Source: RPQJ01 sp963726665
GTDB lineage: Bacteria; Pseudomonadota; Gammaproteobacteria; Steroidobacterales; Steroidobacteraceae
Reading direction: 5' to 3'
DNA: 64,000 bases
Assembly: GCA_963726665.1 (NCBI GenBank)
Contig: CAVSDW010000019.1
Coordinates: 62,001-126,000 of the forward strand
A program made the translations under genes and the position numbers. Below, piece by piece: positions 52,468 to 61,985 of this stretch; the stretch's first letter is position 1, and each line of letters begins with the position of its first letter. The notes under the pieces were generated by a model. The model was given only the letters and a program-made list of their open reading frames with translations, had not been told where the DNA came from and ran no database searches.

Positions 52468-55151
52468 GACACGGTTTCGGCGACAGGCAACGTGAACTCG
52501 AACCGGGCGCCGCCGCGCGTCCCTGGCCCGGCCGTGATGTCGCCACCGTGGGCGTTGACGATGGCACGACAGATGGCGAGACCAAGGCCGGCGCCAACGA
52601 CAGCACTTTCCCGTTGCCCACGGTGGAACTTCTCGAACAGCAGCCGCGGATCGCCTGGTGGCAGTCCTGGACCTTCGTCCTCGACCACGACGCGCACCAT
52701 CGGGGCGTCTGCCACCGCGGCAATGCGGATTCTGGTGCCCGCCGGTGTGTACTTCGTTGCATTGTCGAGCAGGTTTGCGAGCACCTGTGACACCAGCACC
52801 GGATCCACGTACACGCTCGGCAGATCCTCGGGCAGATCGATAGAGATGGGATTGCCCTGAAGACGAGGCTCGAGCCGATGCAAGGCAGCTCCGACCAGGT
52901 CTTCGACCGAGTGAGTATCACACCGCAGCTCAACCCGACCGGACTCGAGACGCATCAGGTCCAGTACATTCGAGATGAGGTTGGACATCTCGTGCGCCTG
53001 TTCTTCGATCGACAGCGCAAGGGACCGCTGGGCCGATGGCTCGAGTGCGGAGCCGTGGCGGGCCAGCGTGCTCGCCGCGCCGGCAATCACTGCCAGAGGC
53101 GTGCGCAGGTCGTGTGATATCGACGCGAGCAGCGTGTTACGCAGGCTCTCGCTCTCCGCCGCAACGCGCGAGGCCGCCGCCTCTTCCCCGAGGGCCGCCC
53201 TTTCCCAGGCCAGCGCGATCTGCGCGGCGAACGTCTCGAGCAGATGCCGCTGCTCGGGCAGCAGGATGCGCCGCCGGTTCGTCGGCAGCACGGCGAGTAC
53301 ACCGAGCGACCGATGCGCGCCGCCAAGTGGCAGGTAGACTGCGGGCGCAGCAGGCAACGTGTCGGTCCCGAGACCGGCGCGCTGGCCATGATCAAAGACC
53401 CACTGCGCCACCGAGAGATCGGCGCCATGGAACGAGCTCTCGAGGGGGCTCCCGTCCGGATACCTGAGGCGCCCGTGCGAGTCGGGCGTGAGCACGACGG
53501 CGCTCGAGTCGAAGACCTCGGCGATGTGCCGAACCGCCACGCGCGCCATGTTGTCGCTGCCGCGTGTCCCAGCCAGCTCGCGGCTCATCGCATACAGCAG
53601 TGCGGTGCGCCGCTCACGAGCGCCCGCAACGCGGTTCTGCTGCCGTACATTGGCCATCAGGTTGCCGATGATCAGCGTGACGGCCAGCATGACTAGAAAC
53701 GTGATGAGGTACTGCGCATCGCTCACCTGGAATGTCATCCGTGGCGGCACGAAGAAGAAGTCGAATGCCGCGACGCCGGCGATGGCAGTCAGCGTTCCGG
53801 GCCCGCGGCCGAGCCGGAGCCCGGCAATCGTCGCGCCCAGCACGAAGATCATGGCGACGTTGGTCTCGGACAACGCCGGATCCATCAGGAAGGCGATGCC
53901 GGTGCAGCCGGCGGTAATCGCCGCCGCCCAGCCGTAGCGCGACCAGGGCACTTCGCGCGGCGAGTCCAGCTGGGGCTTCGCCCGCTCTACTGCGTCGCCA
54001 CCCTGTCTTGCGACCACCAGGACATCGAATCCCTTCGCGCGCTGCACGAGTTCAGTCGCTGTGGAGGGTCGCAACAGCGCCTGCCAGCCGCGCCTCTTCG
54101 GCTCCCCCACCAGCACGCGCGTCGCGCCACGCGTTCGCGCATATTCCAACAGGGCACTGGCGGCGGTCGGGCCATCCAGCGTCACCGTGCCGGCACCCAG
54201 TGACTCGGCCAGTCGCAGGATGTCGATGCGTCGATCGCGTTCCGCAGCTGAGAGTCTCTGCAAAGGCGGCGTCTCAACATAGACGGCCGTCCACTCCGCG
54301 TCGAGCGCATCGGCGATCCGCTTGCCGGTGCGAACGAGTTGCTCCGCCTGAGGGTCGGGGCCGATGGCGACCAGGAGCCGGTCGCGAGCCAGGTAGGCCC
54401 GCGATGGCGAGCCAGGCAGCCCCTGTGCACGAGCTGCCGCATCGACACGATCCGCGGTCCTGCGCAGCGCGAGTTCGCGCAGCGCCATCAGGTTCGGCGT
54501 GCGGAAGAAGCGCTCGACCGCCGTGCCGACCTGGTCGGACAGGTAGACCTTGCCCTGCCGCAACCGCTGCAGCAGGTCGTCCGGGGGCAGGTCGATCAGC
54601 TCGATTTCATCGGCCTCGTCGAGCACGTGGTCGGGGATCGTCTCGCGCTGGCGGATGCCGGTGATCTGCGCGATCAGGTCGTTGAGGCTTTCGAGGTGCT
54701 GGACGTTGAGCGTCGTCCAGACATGGATGCCCGCGTCGCACAGTTCCGCGATGTCCTGCCAGCGCTTGGCGTGCCGGGGCGGCGGCTCGCCGTCGACCGG
54801 GTTCGAGTGCGCCAGTTCATCAACCAGCAGGATCTCGGGACGACGCTGCAGCGCGGCGTCGAGGTCGAATTCCTGGCGAACCACGCCGCGATAGCGGACC
54901 GCCTGCAGCGGCAGGCTTTCCAGCGTCTCGAGCATGCGCTCCGTTTCGCGACGGCCATGCGGCTCGACGTACCCGACCACGACGTCGGTCCCCGCTGCCT
55001 TGGCCGCGAGCGCGGCCTCGAGCATCGCGTAGGTCTTGCCGACCCCGGCGGAGGCGCCAAAGAAGACTCGCAGCCGCCCGCGGCGCGCCCGCGCTTCCTC
55101 GGCCTGCACCTGCGCCAGGAGTCGGTCGGGATCCGGGCGGTCGTCGGCCAT
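52464..55151 (-). CDS. kdpD: KDP operon sensor histidine kinase
   Basis: 895 residues. N-terminal KdpD domain with Walker A GASAGVGKT and DELAHSNPVDG, universal-stress (Usp) domain about 250-370, four membrane helices about 400-500, GAF domain, then the kinase with H-box SISHDLRTPLAVIAG and ATP-lid residues DEGPGLPPGD, GAGLGLAICRAIVNAHGG. It senses low potassium or osmotic stress and phosphorylates KdpE. It begins 7 bases after the kdpC stop. Confidence 0.95.
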   Translation of the reverse strand: MADDRPDPDRLLAQVQAEEARARRGRLRVFFGASAGVGKTYAMLEAALAAKAAGTDVVVGYVEPHGRRETERMLETLESLPLQAVRYRGVVRQEFDLDAALQRRPEILLVDELAHSNPVDGEPPPRHAKRWQDIAELCDAGIHVWTTLNVQHLESLNDLIAQITGIRQRETIPDHVLDEADEIELIDLPPDDLLQRLRQGKVYLSDQVGTAVERFFRTPNLMALRELALRRTADRVDAAARAQGLPGSPSRAYLARDRLLVAIGPDPQAEQLVRTGKRIADALDAEWTAVYVETPPLQRLSAAERDRRIDILRLAESLGAGTVTLDGPTAASALLEYARTRGATRVLVGEPKRRGWQALLRPSTATELVQRAKGFDVLVVARQGGDAVERAKPQLDSPREVPWSRYGWAAAITAGCTGIAFLMDPALSETNVAMIFVLGATIAGLRLGRGPGTLTAIAGVAAFDFFFVPPRMTFQVSDAQYLITFLVMLAVTLIIGNLMANVRQQNRVAGARERRTALLYAMSRELAGTRGSDNMARVAVRHIAEVFDSSAVVLTPDSHGRLRYPDGSPLESSFHGADLSVAQWVFDHGQRAGLGTDTLPAAPAVYLPLGGAHRSLGVLAVLPTNRRRILLPEQRHLLETFAAQIALAWERAALGEEAAASRVAAESESLRNTLLASISHDLRTPLAVIAGAASTLARHGSALEPSAQRSLALSIEEQAHEMSNLISNVLDLMRLESGRVELRCDTHSVEDLVGAALHRLEPRLQGNPISIDLPEDLPSVYVDPVLVSQVLANLLDNATKYTPAGTRIRIAAVADAPMVRVVVEDEGPGLPPGDPRLLFEKFHRGQRESAVVGAGLGLAICRAIVNAHGGDITAGPGTRGGARFEFTLPVAETVS

Positions 55152-55158
55152 TCGGCGA

Positions 55159-55733
55159 TTATCGTCCTGCGTCGAGCGCCAGGTTCAATTCAAGCACGTT
55201 CACCCGCGGCTCGCCCAGGACGCCCAGCGTTCGCCCCTCCGTGGCGGCCCGGACCAGACTCGGCTACTTTCGCTTCAGGCAGGCCACGTACGCGGGCCAC
55301 GCGCGGCACCTGGAATTCGGCCGCGGCGATGGAGATCTGCGGATCGAGCCCGCTGGCCGATGCCGTCACCAGATCCACCGGCACCGGCTGCGTGCTGCCC
55401 GGATCGGCCGCGCGCAGCGCGGCAACACGGCTCGCGACGGCGGCCAGCAGGGCGGCGCTGAGGGCTCCCTGGTTCGAGCCGGACGATGCGGCGCCGTTGC
55501 TCGGCATCGGGACTTGTCGCCGATGGGCGGCCCCAGAAGTATCGCGGCGAAGAAAACGGCTGACCGACCAGGCGCGAGCCGACCAGCTTGCCGTCCACCC
55601 TGACGAGGCTGCCGCCGGCCTGCGCGGGAAACGCCACCGCAGCGACCAGCGTCACCAGCCCCGGATACACGACGCCCGTCGCGACCGTCAGCAGCAGGAA
55701 CACGACCACTGCCGTGCGAAGTTCACGGATCAT
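55159..55733 (-). pseudogene. kdpC: Potassium-transporting ATPase subunit C, two frame breaks
   Basis: From ATG 55733 the start is normal: one membrane helix (VVVFLLLTVATGVVYPGLVT) then GSRLVGQPFSSPRYFWGRPS. Near 55508 one extra base must be skipped to read PSNGAASSGSNQGALSAALL, then VDLVTASASGLDPQISIAAA. Near 55257 a second slip restores LVRAATEGRTLGVLGEPRVN with the end VLELNLALDAGR and a TAA at 55159. Both slips rebuild a textbook KdpC of about 190 residues, so assembly error is more likely than loss. KdpC stabilises the KdpAB complex at the inner membrane. Confidence 0.85.
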
Positions 55734-55743
55734 TGTGCGGTCC

Positions 55744-57822
55744 TCATACCCACCCGGTGGCCGCCAGGAGCACGTCGATCGCCTTGATTCCGATGAATGG
55801 CACCACGAGTCCACCCAGCCCGTACACGAGAAGGTTGCGGCGCAACAGGTGCGCGGCGGAGGCCGCGCGGGTCTTCACGCCTCGCAACGCGATCGGCACC
55901 AGCAACACGATGATGAGCGCGTTGAAGATCACGGCCGCGAGAATGGCGCTCTCCGGACTCGCGAGGTGCATCAGGTTGAGCGCATCGAGCTGCGGGTACG
56001 TCGTCGCAAAGGCGGCCGGAATGATGGCGAAGTACTTGGCGACGTCGTTCGCGATCGAGAACGTCGTGAGGGCTCCGCGGGTCACCAGTAACTGCTTGCC
56101 GACGTCCACCACCTCGATCAGCTTGGTGGGATTCGAGTCGAGGTCCACCATGTTGCCGGCTTCCTTCGCCGCCTGCGTGCCGGTGTTCATGGCCACTGCG
56201 ACGTCTGCCTGTGCAAGCGCCGGGGCATCATTGGTTCCGTCGCCGCACATCGCGACCAGGTGACCTTCGTTCTGGTAACGCCGGATCAGGGCGAGCTTGG
56301 TTTCCGGTGTGGCCTCGGCGAGAAAGTCGTCGACGCCTGCCTCTGCCGCGATCGCCGCCGCGGTCAGCCGGTTGTCACCGGTGACCATGACCGTCTTGAT
56401 GCCCATCTGCCGCAGTTCTGCGAAGCGCTCGCGAATCCCGCCCTTGACGATGTCACGCAGCTCGATCACGCCGAGCACGCGCTTTCCCTCCGCGACGACG
56501 AGCGGCGTCGCGCCGCCTCGCGCCACCGTCTCGACCTGTTGGGTAACCGCGACCGGCCACGCGCCACCTTCCTCCTCGACGAATTTGCGCACCGCGTCGG
56601 CGGCGCCCTTGCGCAGCCTGCGTCCTTCCAGATCCACGCCGCTCATGCGGGTCTTCGCCGAGAACCTGTGGAATTCGTGCGTCGTGCCGGCAAGGTCGCG
56701 GCCGCGGAGCTGGAACCGTTGCTTGGCCAGCACGACGATGGAACGGCCCTCCGGCGTCTCGTCCGCCAGCGATGCGAGTTGCGCACCGTCGGCGAGGTCC
56801 TGTTCCTTCACGCCCGGCGCCGCATAAAAGGCCGATGCCTGCCGGTCCCCGAGCGTGATCGTGCCGGTCTTGTCGAGCAGCAGCACGTCGACATCGCCCG
56901 CTGCCTCCACGGCACGGCCGGAGGTCGCGATCACGTTTGAGCGGACCATGCGGTCCATGCCTGCAATGCCGATCGCGGACAGCAGGCCTCCGATGGTGGT
57001 GGGGATCAGGCAGACCAGCAGCGCGACGAGCACGACCGCAGTGACGCAGGTGCCGACACCTGCGCTTTCCACTGCATACCTCGAAAATGGCGCCAGCGTG
57101 ACGGTGGCGAGCAGGAACACCAGCGTCAGGAACGAGAGCAGGATCGACAAGGCGATTTCGTTCGGAGTCTTGCCGCGCCTGGCGCCCTCCACCATCGCGA
57201 TCATCCGGTCGAGAAAGGCTTCACCCGGATTGCTGGTGACACGCACCACCAGCCAGTCCGACAGGACGCGCGTCCCGCCGGTCACCGAGCAGAAGTCGCC
57301 GCCCGATTCACGCAGGACGGGGGCCGATTCGCCGGTGATGGCGCCCTCGTCGACGGAGGCGATGCCATCGACGACGTCGCCGTCGGCGGGAATGATGTCC
57401 TGGGACTCGACCAGCACGATGTCATCGCGTCGCAGCGAGGAAGCCTGGACCAGTGTGTAGCCATCCTCCGGGCGTCGACCCTTGAGCTTCTTCGCCTGCA
57501 CTTCCTTGCGACTGGAACGCAGCGCGGCGGCCTGGGCCTTGCCTCGACCCTCGGCCACCGCTTCGGCAAAGTTCGCGAACAATACCGTCAGCCACAACCA
57601 CGCCGAGATCATCAGGACGAATCCGGGGCGCCCGGCGTCGGGCGCGATGCCCAGTGCGGCGGCCACGCCCAGCGCTGTCGTGAAGAGACTGGCGACGAAG
57701 ACCACGAACATCACCGGATTGCGGACCTGCACCCGCGGGTCGAGCTTGGCGAAAGAATCCCGGACCCCCTGCAGCACGATGGGTCGACCCAGGGCGTGGG
57801 CGCCGGCGGGTGTCGAAGTCAT
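55744..57822 (-). CDS. kdpB: Potassium-transporting P-type ATPase, catalytic subunit B
   Basis: 692 residues from ATG 57822, one base after the kdpA stop. P-type ATPase marks: TGESAPVLRESGG (actuator TGES), phosphorylated Asp in LLLDKTGTITLGD, nucleotide-domain KGAADAVRKF, and MCGDGTNDAPALAQADVAVA with the hinge. Seven membrane helices. It hydrolyses ATP to drive high-affinity potassium import through KdpA. Confidence 0.97.
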   Translation of the reverse strand: MTSTPAGAHALGRPIVLQGVRDSFAKLDPRVQVRNPVMFVVFVASLFTTALGVAAALGIAPDAGRPGFVLMISAWLWLTVLFANFAEAVAEGRGKAQAAALRSSRKEVQAKKLKGRRPEDGYTLVQASSLRRDDIVLVESQDIIPADGDVVDGIASVDEGAITGESAPVLRESGGDFCSVTGGTRVLSDWLVVRVTSNPGEAFLDRMIAMVEGARRGKTPNEIALSILLSFLTLVFLLATVTLAPFSRYAVESAGVGTCVTAVVLVALLVCLIPTTIGGLLSAIGIAGMDRMVRSNVIATSGRAVEAAGDVDVLLLDKTGTITLGDRQASAFYAAPGVKEQDLADGAQLASLADETPEGRSIVVLAKQRFQLRGRDLAGTTHEFHRFSAKTRMSGVDLEGRRLRKGAADAVRKFVEEEGGAWPVAVTQQVETVARGGATPLVVAEGKRVLGVIELRDIVKGGIRERFAELRQMGIKTVMVTGDNRLTAAAIAAEAGVDDFLAEATPETKLALIRRYQNEGHLVAMCGDGTNDAPALAQADVAVAMNTGTQAAKEAGNMVDLDSNPTKLIEVVDVGKQLLVTRGALTTFSIANDVAKYFAIIPAAFATTYPQLDALNLMHLASPESAILAAVIFNALIIVLLVPIALRGVKTRAASAAHLLRRNLLVYGLGGLVVPFIGIKAIDVLLAATGWV

Positions 57823-57823
57823 C

Positions 57824-59631
57824 TCAGTGGCTCCCATAGAGCTGGAGGTGTTCCACGATCGGCCCAAGTGCAAGCGCGGGCAGGAACGTGAGTGCGCCGA
57901 CCAGCAGCACGGTGATCACCAGCAGGGTTACGAACAGGGGAGTGTGCGTGGGCAAAGTGCCCGCCGTGTTCGCCGTCGCACGTTTGGCGGCCAGGCTGCC
58001 GGCAATGGCCAGTACAGGAATCATCAGCCAGTAGCGCGAGACCCACATCGCGGCGCCAAGTGCGAGGTTGTAGAAGGGCGTGTTGGCCGAGAGCCCCGCG
58101 AATGCACTGCCGTTGTTGTTACCGGCGGACGAGAATGCATACAGAATCTCCGAGAATCCGTGCACGCCAGGATTGGCGACACTCGCGGTGGCCGCGGCAC
58201 CATGACCGCCACTGCGGTGCCGAGCAGCACTGCGATGCACGGCACCAGCAGCACGATCGCCGCCATCTTGACCTCGTAGGCCTCGATCTTCTTCCCGAGA
58301 TATTCGGGAGTGCGCCCGACCATCAGTCCGGCGATGAACACCGCGACGACGGCGAACATCAGCATGCCGTAGAGGCCGCTGCCCACGCCGCCGAAGACAA
58401 CTTCACCGAGCTGCATGAGCCACATCGGCACCAGCCCGCCGAGCGGCGTGAACGAATCGTGCATGGCGTTGACGGACCCGTTCGATGCGGCCGTCGTGGC
58501 CGTTGCCCACAGCGCGGAGTTGGCGATGCCGAAACGGGTCTCCTTGCCCTCCATGTTGCCGCCCGGCTGGATCAAGGAGGCGGCCTGGTCGACGCCTAGC
58601 GCATCGAAGCGAGGATTCCCGGCCTGCTCGGCCGCAAACGCGCCGACCAGCAAGGGCACGAAGATCACGAGCATTGCGGCCAGCAATGCCCAGCCCTGCC
58701 GCTTGTCGTTGACCATGCTGCCGAACGTGTAGCAGAGGGCGGCCGGAATCAGCAGGATCGCCAGCACCTCGAGGAAATTCGTCAGCGGCGTCGGGTTCTC
58801 GAAGGGGTGCGCCGAGTTGACGTTGAAGAACCCGCCACCGTTCGTGCCGAGCTGCTTGATCGCCACCTGGCTCGCGGCCGGGCCGAGCGGCAGCGTCTGC
58901 TCGGTGACAGTCTGGTCCTTCATGACCGCCGCGCCGGCCGAATCCAGCTGCGGCGTGCCGTCGGCGTTGGTCGCCGGCACCTGGATGACCACGGGTTCGA
59001 CCAGCGTCGCCTGCTGGTACGGCGCGAACGACTGCACGACGCCCTGCGCGGCGAGCACGACGGCCAGGATGAAGGACAAGGGCAGCAGCACATACAGGTT
59101 GCTGCGCGTGAAATCGACCCAGAAGTTGCCGATCTCGCCCGCCTCGCGGCGGACGAAGCCGCGGATCAACGCGAGCAGCACCGCTATGCCAGCGGCGGCC
59201 GACAGGAAATTCTGCACGGCGAGCCCGAGCATCTGCGTCAGGTAGCTCATGGTCGCTTCGCCGACGTACCCCTGCCAGTTGGTGTTCGTCGCAAAGCTGA
59301 CGGCGGTGTTGAACGAGGAGTCGGGTGAAACCGCGCCAAGCCCCTGCGGGTTGAGTGGCAGCATGCCCTGCAGGCGCTGCAACGCATACACGGCGACGAA
59401 GCCGAGCACGTTCACCAGCAGGACCCCGAATGCATAGCGCTTCCAGTCCGATTCGCGGGCCGGGTCCACGCCGGAGAGGCGATAAATCAACCGCTCGACG
59501 GGCCCGAGGAGCGGCGACATGAACGTGCGCTCGCCCTGGAAGACAGCAGCCATGTAGGCGCCGAGCGGCTTCACAAGCAGCACGAGCACCACGACATACA
59601 ACGCCAGTTGCAGCAGACCCTGGCCGGTCAT
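57824..59631 (-). CDS. kdpA: Potassium-transporting ATPase, channel-like subunit A, one frame break
   Basis: About 602 residues. Selectivity-filter loops are visible: FATNTNWQGY, LGTNGGGFFNVNSAHPFENP, NSALWATATTAASNGSVNAM and, after the break, ANPGVHGFSEILYAFSSAGN. The frame is good from 59631 to about 58201 (LLGTAVAVM). There it must slip by one base to continue AAATASVANPG to the stop at 57824; one base seems to be missing. It binds and conducts potassium in the Kdp complex. Its ATG overlaps kdpF. Confidence 0.92.
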
Positions 59632-59720
59632 TGGAATTTCTCCGGGTACAGGAGCGCGACTACGAGGTAGACGAAGAGCCCGACGGCCAGCAACAGGCCG
59701 ATCCCGTCCACGGGAGTCAT
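59628..59720 (-). CDS. kdpF: Kdp complex small subunit F
   Basis: 30 residues, a single membrane helix (IGLLLAVGLFVYLVVALLYP) ending EKFQ, the standard KdpF ending before kdpA. It stabilises KdpA in the membrane. The start overlaps the upstream small gene (ATGA) and the stop overlaps the kdpA start, so all three are translationally coupled. Confidence 0.88.
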   Translation of the reverse strand: MTPVDGIGLLLAVGLFVYLVVALLYPEKFQ

Positions 59721-59809
59721 GACTGCCCCCTCAGCCGGTCGCACAGCCGGAACAGCCCCCAGGTGGCGCCGCACAGCGCCAACGTCACCAGCAGAACGAG
59801 GATTTCCAT
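59717..59809 (-). CDS. 30-residue membrane peptide at the head of the kdp operon
   Basis: ATG 59809 has GGAGGT six bases upstream, the best ribosome-binding site of the operon. The peptide is one hydrophobic helix (ILVLLVTLALCGATWGLFRL) followed by CDRLRGQS. It overlaps kdpF by four bases. Comparable tiny unnamed frames are known to me from the same spot in other proteobacterial kdp operons. A role in Kdp assembly or translation start of kdpF is inference. Confidence 0.7.
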   Translation of the reverse strand: MEILVLLVTLALCGATWGLFRLCDRLRGQS

Positions 59810-59834
59810 GCCCTGACCTCCAGCCATGGAGGAA

Positions 59835-59867
59835 ATCTTAGGCTGTCGAGTGTTAGGGCGGCGTTAG
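59835..59867 (-). promoter_or_regulatory. Candidate KdpE-type operator and kdp promoter
   Basis: On the minus strand two CTAAC direct repeats (59863-59867 and 59852-59856) are spaced 11 bases start to start, the one-turn spacing used by OmpR/PhoB-family regulators. Eleven bases after the second repeat comes TAAGAT (59835-59840), a possible -10 box. This mirrors a PhoB-type activated promoter, and KdpE is of that family. The repeat sequence differs from the E. coli KdpE site. Confidence 0.4.
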
Positions 59868-60031
59868 AAAATCGGATGGCAGGCGGCGTCACGCGGGTCG
59901 GGCGACCGGTGTGAGGCTGGCCTGATTGCAGCGAGCGGCGTCCACCGGGCGTCCCGCGACTGCCCTCGGCAGTGCCGGCCAATGGCGCTGCCGACCGCCG
60001 GACAGCGCCGGAATGTCGGGCCCGAGAAGAC

Positions 60032-61867
60032 CTACTCCACCGTGACGCTCTTCGCCAGGTTCCTCGGCTGATCGACGTCGGTGCCCTTCAGGATCGCGCA
60101 GTGATACGCGAGCAGCTGCAGCGGGATCGTGTACACGGCCGGCGCCTGGAAATAGCTCACGTGCCGCGGCATCTGGATCACGGTCACGCCGTCGGACGAC
60201 TCGATGCCCGACTCCGGATCCGCGAAGACATAGAGCTCGCCGCCGCGCGCGCGCACTTCCTGCAGGTTGGACTTGAGCTTCTCGATCAGGTCGTTGTTCG
60301 GCGCCACGGTGATCACCGGCATGTCCGCGTCCACCAGCGCGAGCGGCCCGTGCTTCAGCTCGCCCGCCGGATACGCCTCGGCGTGGATGTAGGAGATTTC
60401 CTTGAGCTTGAGCGCGCCTTCCATCGCGATCGGGTGCATGGCGCCGCGACCGAGGAAGAGCGCGTGCTGCTTGTCCGCGAATCGCTTCGCCAGCTCGCGG
60501 ATCGTGCCGTCCAGCGCGAGCGTGCTTTCGATCAGAGACGGGATGCCGAGCAGCCGGTGCACCAGCCCGCGCTCGCGTTCCGCGTCCGCGCTGTGGAACT
60601 TGGCGAGCGCGATGACCAGCATGTTGAGCGCAGCGAGCTGCGTGGTGAACGCCTTGGTCGAGGCGACGCCGATCTCGGGACCCGCGCGCGTCAGCATCAC
60701 CAGCTCCGATTCCCGCACCAGCGAGCTCTCCGGCACGTTGCAGATCGCAAGCTGCGAGAGGTACCCCGCCTGCTTCGCGAGCCGGAGCGCCGCGAGCGTG
60801 TCGGCGGTCTCGCCCGACTGCGAGACGGTGACGAACAGCGTGTTCTTCGGCACCACCGGGCTGCGGTAGCGGTACTCGCTTGCGATCTCCACCCAGCACG
60901 GCAACCGGCAGATCTGCTCGATGAAATAGCGCGCGACGGTGGCCGCATGGAAACTCGTGCCGCAGGCCACGATGCGCACGGCCTCGGTCCTGGCGAACAC
61001 CGCCTGCGCGGCCGGGCCGAACGCGGCTTCGAGCAGCTTGCCCCCGGCGACGCGTTCCTCGAGCGTCTGCGCCACGGCGCGCGGCTGCTCGTAGATCTCC
61101 TTCAGCATGTAGTGGGCGAACTCGCCCTTCTCGGCTGCGTCGGCGGACTGCTCGCTCAGCCACTCGCGGCGCTGCACCGTGTTGCCTTCGCGGTCGATGA
61201 TGCGGACGCTGCCCTTGCGAACCTCGCCGACGTCGCCTTCCTCGAGGAACATGAAGCGGTGCGTCACGGGCAGGAGCGCTGCGACGTCGGAGGCGACGAA
61301 GTTCTCACCTTCGCCGAGGCCCACGACCACGGGGCAGCCCTCGCGCGCGAGCACGATGCGATCGGGGTCGTCGCGCGATATCACGGCAAGCGCGTAGGCG
61401 CCCTCGAGTTCCGCAACCGTCGCACGCACTGCCTTGAAGAGGTCGCCCGTCACCTTGCGGTGGTAGTGGATGCGGTGCGCGATGACCTCGGTGTCGGTCT
61501 CGCTCGAGAACTCGTAGCCGAGGCGCTTCAGTTCGTCGCGCAGCTCCTCGTGGTTCTCGATGATGCCGTTGTGGACGATGGCGATGCCGTCGCGGGAAAT
61601 GTGCGGATGGGCATTGCGCTCGCTCGGCACGCCGTGCGTCGCCCAGCGCGTGTGGGCGATGCCGAGGCCGCCGTGGGTCGGCTCGACATCGAGCGCGTCC
61701 TCGAGCATGCGGACCTTGCCGACGGTGCGCCGGCGCTGCATCTCGCCGCTGCCATTCAGCACGGCGACGCCGGCGGAGTCGTAGCCCCGGTACTCGAGGC
61801 GCCGCAGGCCCTCGATCAGGACGGGGACGATGTCACGGTCAGCGACGGCACCAACGATTCCGCACAT
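60032..61867 (-). CDS. glmS: Glutamine-fructose-6-phosphate aminotransferase (isomerizing)
   Basis: 611 residues, the usual length. Class II amidotransferase domain with the catalytic N-terminal Cys (MCGIVGAV) and RLEYRGYDSAGVAV; two SIS sugar-isomerase domains (CGTSFHAATVARYFIE, VTVSQSGETADTLAALRLA); the C-tail DQPRNLAKSVTVE. It makes glucosamine-6-phosphate for cell wall and lipopolysaccharide. No glmS ribozyme is expected or seen in this group. It lies downstream of glmU with a palindromic element between. Confidence 0.97.
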   Translation of the reverse strand: MCGIVGAVADRDIVPVLIEGLRRLEYRGYDSAGVAVLNGSGEMQRRRTVGKVRMLEDALDVEPTHGGLGIAHTRWATHGVPSERNAHPHISRDGIAIVHNGIIENHEELRDELKRLGYEFSSETDTEVIAHRIHYHRKVTGDLFKAVRATVAELEGAYALAVISRDDPDRIVLAREGCPVVVGLGEGENFVASDVAALLPVTHRFMFLEEGDVGEVRKGSVRIIDREGNTVQRREWLSEQSADAAEKGEFAHYMLKEIYEQPRAVAQTLEERVAGGKLLEAAFGPAAQAVFARTEAVRIVACGTSFHAATVARYFIEQICRLPCWVEIASEYRYRSPVVPKNTLFVTVSQSGETADTLAALRLAKQAGYLSQLAICNVPESSLVRESELVMLTRAGPEIGVASTKAFTTQLAALNMLVIALAKFHSADAERERGLVHRLLGIPSLIESTLALDGTIRELAKRFADKQHALFLGRGAMHPIAMEGALKLKEISYIHAEAYPAGELKHGPLALVDADMPVITVAPNNDLIEKLKSNLQEVRARGGELYVFADPESGIESSDGVTVIQMPRHVSYFQAPAVYTIPLQLLAYHCAILKGTDVDQPRNLAKSVTVE

Positions 61868-61903
61868 GGAAGGTTCCTGTCAGGCGGGGCGGGGAGGCTA
61901 GCA

Positions 61904-61985
61904 GAAAAAATAGGGGACATTCCCCTTTTCCGCCACTTTTTCAGGGCATTTGCCAGCCGAAATGGGGAATGTCCCCTATTTTTTC
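61904..61985. repeat. REP-like palindromic element between glmU and glmS
   Basis: Two perfect inverted 22-base arms (61904-61925 and 61964-61985) are separated by 38 bases. Each arm joins an A6 or T6 run to a GGGGACATTCCCC-type core that is itself a small hairpin. The right arm contains the last codons and TAG stop of glmU. The layout resembles REP/BIME repeats mobilised by RAYT (Y1) transposases; none is encoded in the window. It could also end transcription. Confidence 0.7.
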
